A DNA stretch of 64,000 bases from Erodium maritimum. Its lineage: Eukaryota > Streptophyta > Magnoliopsida > Geraniales > Geraniaceae. The stretch covers positions 34,454,956-34,518,955 of the forward strand of contig OY997594.1 in assembly GCA_963921825.1 (NCBI GenBank), in the 5' to 3' direction. This document shows, piece after piece, positions 60,143 through 64,000 of this stretch (the first letter of the stretch is position 1; every line of letters begins with the position of its first letter). A model generated the notes under the pieces. The model was not told the DNA's origin and did not search any database. It was given only the letters and a program-made list of their open reading frames with translations. The position numbers and the translations under genes were made by a program.

Positions 60143-61713
60143 AGGTTTATCGAACATTAAAAAGGTAGGTGACACCAGGTAGTGTCGTATGATACAGGAG
60201 CGTATCGAATATTAGAAATGCATGTGACACTTAGTAGTGTCGTAGGAGCAGTGAACTTATCGATATTAGAATTACTGGAGGCATATGACCATGCCCGGAG
60301 GTTGATTATGAAACTGTTGATATTAGAATTACTGGAGGCATATGACCATGCCCGGAGGTTGGTTGTGAAAGTGTTGATATTAGAACTGCTCGAGGCATTG
60401 GTTATGCCTGTAGGTTGATTGTGTAATTTGTGTCTTGGGAGGCCATGAGAGCCCGTACTTTACTGTTGTGTCTTGGGTGGCCATGAGAGCCCGTACTTTA
60501 CTATTGTGTCTTGGGTGGCCATGAGAGCCCGTACTTTACTGTTGTGTCTTGGGTGGGCATGAGAGCCCGTACTTTACTGTTGTGTCTTGGGTGGGCATGA
60601 GAGCCCGTACCTTACTGTTGTGTCTTTGGTGGCCATGAGAGCCCGTACTTTACTGTTGTGTCTTGGGTGGCCATGAGAGCCCGTACCTTACTGTTGTGTC
60701 TTGGGTGGCCATGAGAGCCCGTGTTTTACTGTTGGTGTCTTGGGTGGCCATGAGTGCCCATGGGGTTGTTGAGCCTGTGAGTTACTGTTGGGGTGTCTTG
60801 GGAGGCCGTGAGTGCCCGTGGGGTTGTTGAGCCCGTGAGTTACTGTTGGTGTGTCTTGGGAGGCCGTGAGTGCCCGTGAGTTACTGTTGGTGTGTCTTGG
60901 GAGGCCGTGAGTGCCCGTGGGGTTGTTGAGCCCGTGAGTTACTATTGGTGTGTCTTGGGAGGCCGTGAGTGCCCGTGGGGTTGTTGAGCCCGTGAGTTAC
61001 TGTTGGTGTGTCTTGGGAGGCCGTGAGTGCCTGTGGGGTTATTGAGTCCGTGTTTTACAGTTGGTGTCTTGGGTGGCCATGAGTGCATGTGGAGTGCTGA
61101 ACCTGTGTTGTGCTGTTTGTTGAACTTTGCTTGTGATTGTGATTGTGGTTACCTGAGGTTGAGGGCCCGCTTCATGAAACGGGGGTCCTCGAGCGCACGC
61201 GTCTGCATGTTCAGACGGGGTAGGGGGCCCGCCCGTGAGGAAAGGGGTCCTGGCCGCGCGTGCGTGGTTTGGGGTTGGTGAGCGTGACAGGTCGACAACC
61301 TGATCCGACTTTGTGTCGGGAAAAGTGCGACAGGTCGACCGCCTGGCCTGACAGGGATCGGTAAAGGGCGTGAGGGAGGTTACTGAGCAGCTGGAGTGTG
61401 ATCCTTTGTGATCTTGTTTGGTGTGCGATCCTTTGTGATCTTGGGTGTTGAGTGGTTGTCTGTCGTGTCTTTGGAGGAGGTCATCAATCGTTGTGTCAGG
61501 TCTACATTACGTGTCCGAGTGTTGAGTCGGTTGAGGAAAGTATCAGTGTGTGTGTGTCAGTCGGGTTACTTGAGTTTGGGGATAGTAGTCCCCGGTGTTG
61601 AGTTGTTGTTGGTGTTACCGGCATTGTCTGCTAAGTATGCCGTAGTCAGTCTGTTATCCGTGGTGGTGAGCGAACGCTCACCCCTAGCTGCTTTTCCTAC
61701 AAGTACTGGTCGC
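60143..61713 (+). repeat. 1.6-kb tandem duplication, copy 2
   Basis: It starts aggtttatcgaacattaaaa and ends ggtcgc, just before the unique LTR end. It is 1571 bp; the difference from copy 1 is mostly repeat number, including one fewer gatcttgtttggtgtgcgat unit near 61420. Confidence 0.96.
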
Positions 61714-61962
61714 AGGTTGGACTAGGTGAGCTTCCGAAGCTTGAAGAGCTAGGAGCGAGAGTCCGGGTTTACTGTTGAGTCTAGCGACGTATACCTTGCT
61801 TTTTGTCCATTTGTTGGGACGTACTTTTAAGTTGTAAATGATTATTTTGGTTAAGTAAATGGTGATTTTAAAGTGATTTATGTAAAAGGTTTCAAAGTGT
61901 TTTATTGTTTTAAACGTTCGCGTCCCGAGTTCGGTTTACTGAAATTGGGGCGTGACACTCGC

Positions 61963-64000
61963 TAGCTCCCAAGCCCCGAGAATCCTACTAGTACAGATCC
62001 CGCTCAACACCTGAAACACAACAAGTAAGGGGGGGGGGGGTGAGCTTACGCTCAAGAGGAAAAGTAGTTAAGATTCTGAACCACAGTTCATCACCACGGG
62101 TAATTGTCCAATTAGGGCATACTAGTAAAGTACAACTATCAAAAGCAAATAACCGATTACTTCGAGACAACACTTAGCCTTATATCAGGTACAACGCGTA
62201 ACACAAAATCGCAACGAACCGAACTCATACCACTTTCCACAACTAGCTCTTGACACCCATCACCTAACAATTCTCGATGAACAACACCTACGGTTATCTC
62301 ACAACCGACCACACTTGCGAACTCGCACTGCAACACAGGAATCAGGGACAACCACCACGAGTCACCAAACACTCTCCCAAGACCCAAGTCACCCTTAGTC
62401 CAAGGCACAGGGCCAGACAGCCCGCACGGCTCACACAACCGACCAAGCCCAAAGCCTAACAACACGCACAACAAAACACAACAGACAACACACAATCCCA
62501 GCAACCCACACAGCACACACAACACACGACGGAAAAAGCCCAACGACCCATACACAGCAGACGGCGCATAAAGCCCAGCAACACACACGGCACACACAGC
62601 AGAGCCTCCCTAAACATAGTTTAACCAATTCCAACTTCCCAGCTATCACAACCGTCCCTTTATTGCGCACCGGTACACGAAGCCTCAGGCTCGACATCCG
62701 GTTACCAATTACTTTCACTAAGTCATAAACATACTTAAAAGAATTGCACAAAGCCAAACTGCATGACAGGGCACACAGTGAGGTACACACATATATCGTA
62801 AAACAGTCCCAACGTCGTTGGCTGCACCAAGCCAATTGCACACAACCACTTATATCGTACTGGACCACACAACATTAGTCCCGATATCTTCCTCCTCACA
62901 CAGACGAAGGGTAACATCCTCGACCAGAAATCCCTCAGTCCGATGTCTTCCTCCTCACACAGACGAAGGGCACTACTCTACGTACATACTGAACCGGCGC
63001 ACAACAAGACACACACAGATATCATAAGATGGCAAGAGCCCACACCTCCGGATGCACACAACCACTTATATCGTAATGGACCACACAACATCAGTCCCGA
63101 TATCTTCCTCCTCACACAGACGAAGGGTAACATCCTCGACCGGAAATCCTTCAGTCTGATGTCTTCCTCCTCACACAGACGAAGGGCACCACTCAACATA
63201 CGTACCGAACCGGTACACCCTTCGGTCAACCCTGTCCCGGGCTACGAGTCATAGGGGTACTGATCACGCCATCTTTGGCCTCGGTACCCTACACTGGAGC
63301 TATCCCTCGGTGTAGGTACTACTCCGATTACGCCGTCTCTTGGAACATACAACCAAGGTTTAACACACAACACAATCTACTGATGGTCTTTGCCTACCAA
63401 CCGAACCATCTTAACATAGCACACAGCTGGTCTGTTACTCACCCGATCATATACACAATGCACAATCCACTGATGGTCTCGGCATACCCACCAGACCATC
63501 TTAACATAACACACAGTCGGTCTATCACTCACCCGGTCATATCACAACCAAAGGTTCATATCATCAAACATGGCACACTTTCCCACACACAGTCACATCA
63601 TGCAATAACGATTCGATCTTATTAGACTCTTAAACGCACATAGCCGTCACATATTTACCATCACTTACCGACCCCACGTTCCACGTGGTAACCCACCGGC
63701 TTAACCGGTATCAAATCCCCAACCGTCCCACAGTTCAACATATCAATTAAACAGGAAATAACCACACAGGTCAACAACATGCATCACTAGTTCAATCCTA
63801 TCAGTTTTCATATTCGTTATTTAGTATCCGGTCAAACAACACAAGTACAACAGTAGATACACTCAACAAACAATCCTACAGGCACGACATGGCCCGGTTC
63901 TACCAGCACGACAATTCCCAAGACAGAAAACGTAAATGTTCACAATTCAAACGTCTACACTAGTTGTTCGCATCCTACATGCCAAACTTTGATCTTTTCG
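61963..64000 (-). repeat. 5' LTR of the LARD-like element, continued to the window end
   Basis: It resumes ctagctcccaagccccgaga as in the lower LTR at ~50388 and stays parallel to it up to 64000 (corresponding to ~52390). It includes the acceptor-like site (62011), the G12 run and hairpin (62041-62054). The part with donor, promoter and TGTAAAACCC end is beyond the window. Confidence 0.95.

Larger units (their letters stand above)
58385..61703 (+). other. Candidate intron within the 5-kb solo LTR (~3.3 kb)
   Basis: Donor-like catacgag|gtagggaaaagtag at 58385. At the 3' end TGAGCGAACGCTCA (61667-61680), then CACCCC, then cttttcctacaag ending at 61703 (or ggtcgcag ending at 61715). The same 3' end occurs, with a broken hairpin, in the first duplicated copy near 60106-60142. 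Confidence 0.35.
56967..61957 (+). mobile_element. 5-kb solo LTR inserted in the LARD-like element's LTR
   Basis: TGTAATAACC..GGGGCGTGACA, 4991 bp, flanked by a perfect CTCGC duplication (56962-56966, 61958-61962). The uninterrupted target is visible in the lower LTR near 50384. The termini and end block relate it to the other giant LTRs, but most of its sequence is different. It carries an AG-rich leader-like stretch (~57545-57610), a donor-like site (58385), a 1.6-kb tandem duplication full of minisatellites, a hairpin (61667-61680) and a final TCTAGCGACGTA..GAGTTCGGTTTACTG block. No coding domain. Confidence 0.96.
50224..64000 (-). mobile_element. Large non-autonomous LTR retrotransposon (LARD-like), minus sense, runs off the window
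   Basis: Two related LTRs flank a 3.0-kb interior. The 3' LTR is 50224-53761; the 5' LTR starts at 56768, is split by another LTR (56967-61957), and continues past 64000. On the minus strand a tRNA-iMet PBS (56764-56752) follows the 5' LTR, and a polypurine tract (tttctttaaggggg, ~53780-53765) precedes the 3' LTR. The interior lacks gag-pol. The lower LTR lacks the last ~30 bp (GGCGTGACA end) at the junction with the LINE. By eye the LTRs differ by a few per cent plus a ~47-bp deletion in the lower copy near 51650. Confidence 0.9.

Overview
The window is a piece of a flowering-plant nuclear genome, almost certainly a eudicot. The evidence is three intron-rich genes with GT-AG introns, nuclear tRNA genes, and plant LTR retrotransposons whose primer-binding sites match initiator tRNA-Met. 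Nothing is organellar, bacterial or viral. I cannot name the species.

Genes occupy only the first 12.5 kb. (1) A 14-exon PHAF1/UPF0183 gene (2342-6710, +), rebuilt here as 404 aa, with a tRNA-derived SINE in intron 11. (2) A 4-exon secreted pectin methylesterase of the PME53-like type (7086-8406, -; 366 aa), convergent with the first gene. (3) An intact tRNA-Glu(CTC) at 8991-9063 and a damaged inverted copy at 9173-9245, separated by a 39-bp direct repeat. (4) A 4-exon chloroplast-targeted CPP1-like (DUF3353) membrane protein (10756-12487, +; 276 aa). As I recall it, the PHAF1 and CPP1-like homologues are also adjacent in Arabidopsis (At3g51130/At3g51140), so this is probably a conserved gene pair with a PME gene and tRNAs between.

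The remaining ~50 kb is nested transposable elements: a Copia-type non-autonomous LTR element (14370-18241) holding a hAT-like element; a family of giant Ty3/gypsy-like LTRs (TGTAA...GCGTGACA), seen as an inverted pair (18499-22156), a solo LTR with perfect 5-bp TSD (27912-30971), a solo LTR in a Mutator-like element (39602-42386), a 5-kb solo LTR (56967-61957), and a non-autonomous large derivative with both LTRs partly visible (50224-64000+); a PIF/Harbinger-like element; a second hAT-like element; several short LINE-like retroelements; and a degraded L1-type LINE (46551-50222). At the right end the order of insertion is readable: LINE, then the large LTR derivative, then the 5-kb solo LTR inside that derivative's LTR.

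The most interesting observation concerns the giant LTRs. Although most of their sequence has diverged, they share a splice-donor-like GAG|GTAGG(G/A), then 1.3-3.3 kb of mostly tandem-repeat sequence, then a small hairpin (TGAGC/GCTCA, loop often GNAA) whose 3' arm contains a branch-point-like CTCAC, a pyrimidine stretch and an AG, followed by a conserved exon-like block running to the LTR end. This looks like an intron inside the LTR. Three of these LTRs also carry a promoter-like block of TGGGCC/GGCCCA (site II) motifs plus a telo-box, one with a clear TATA box.
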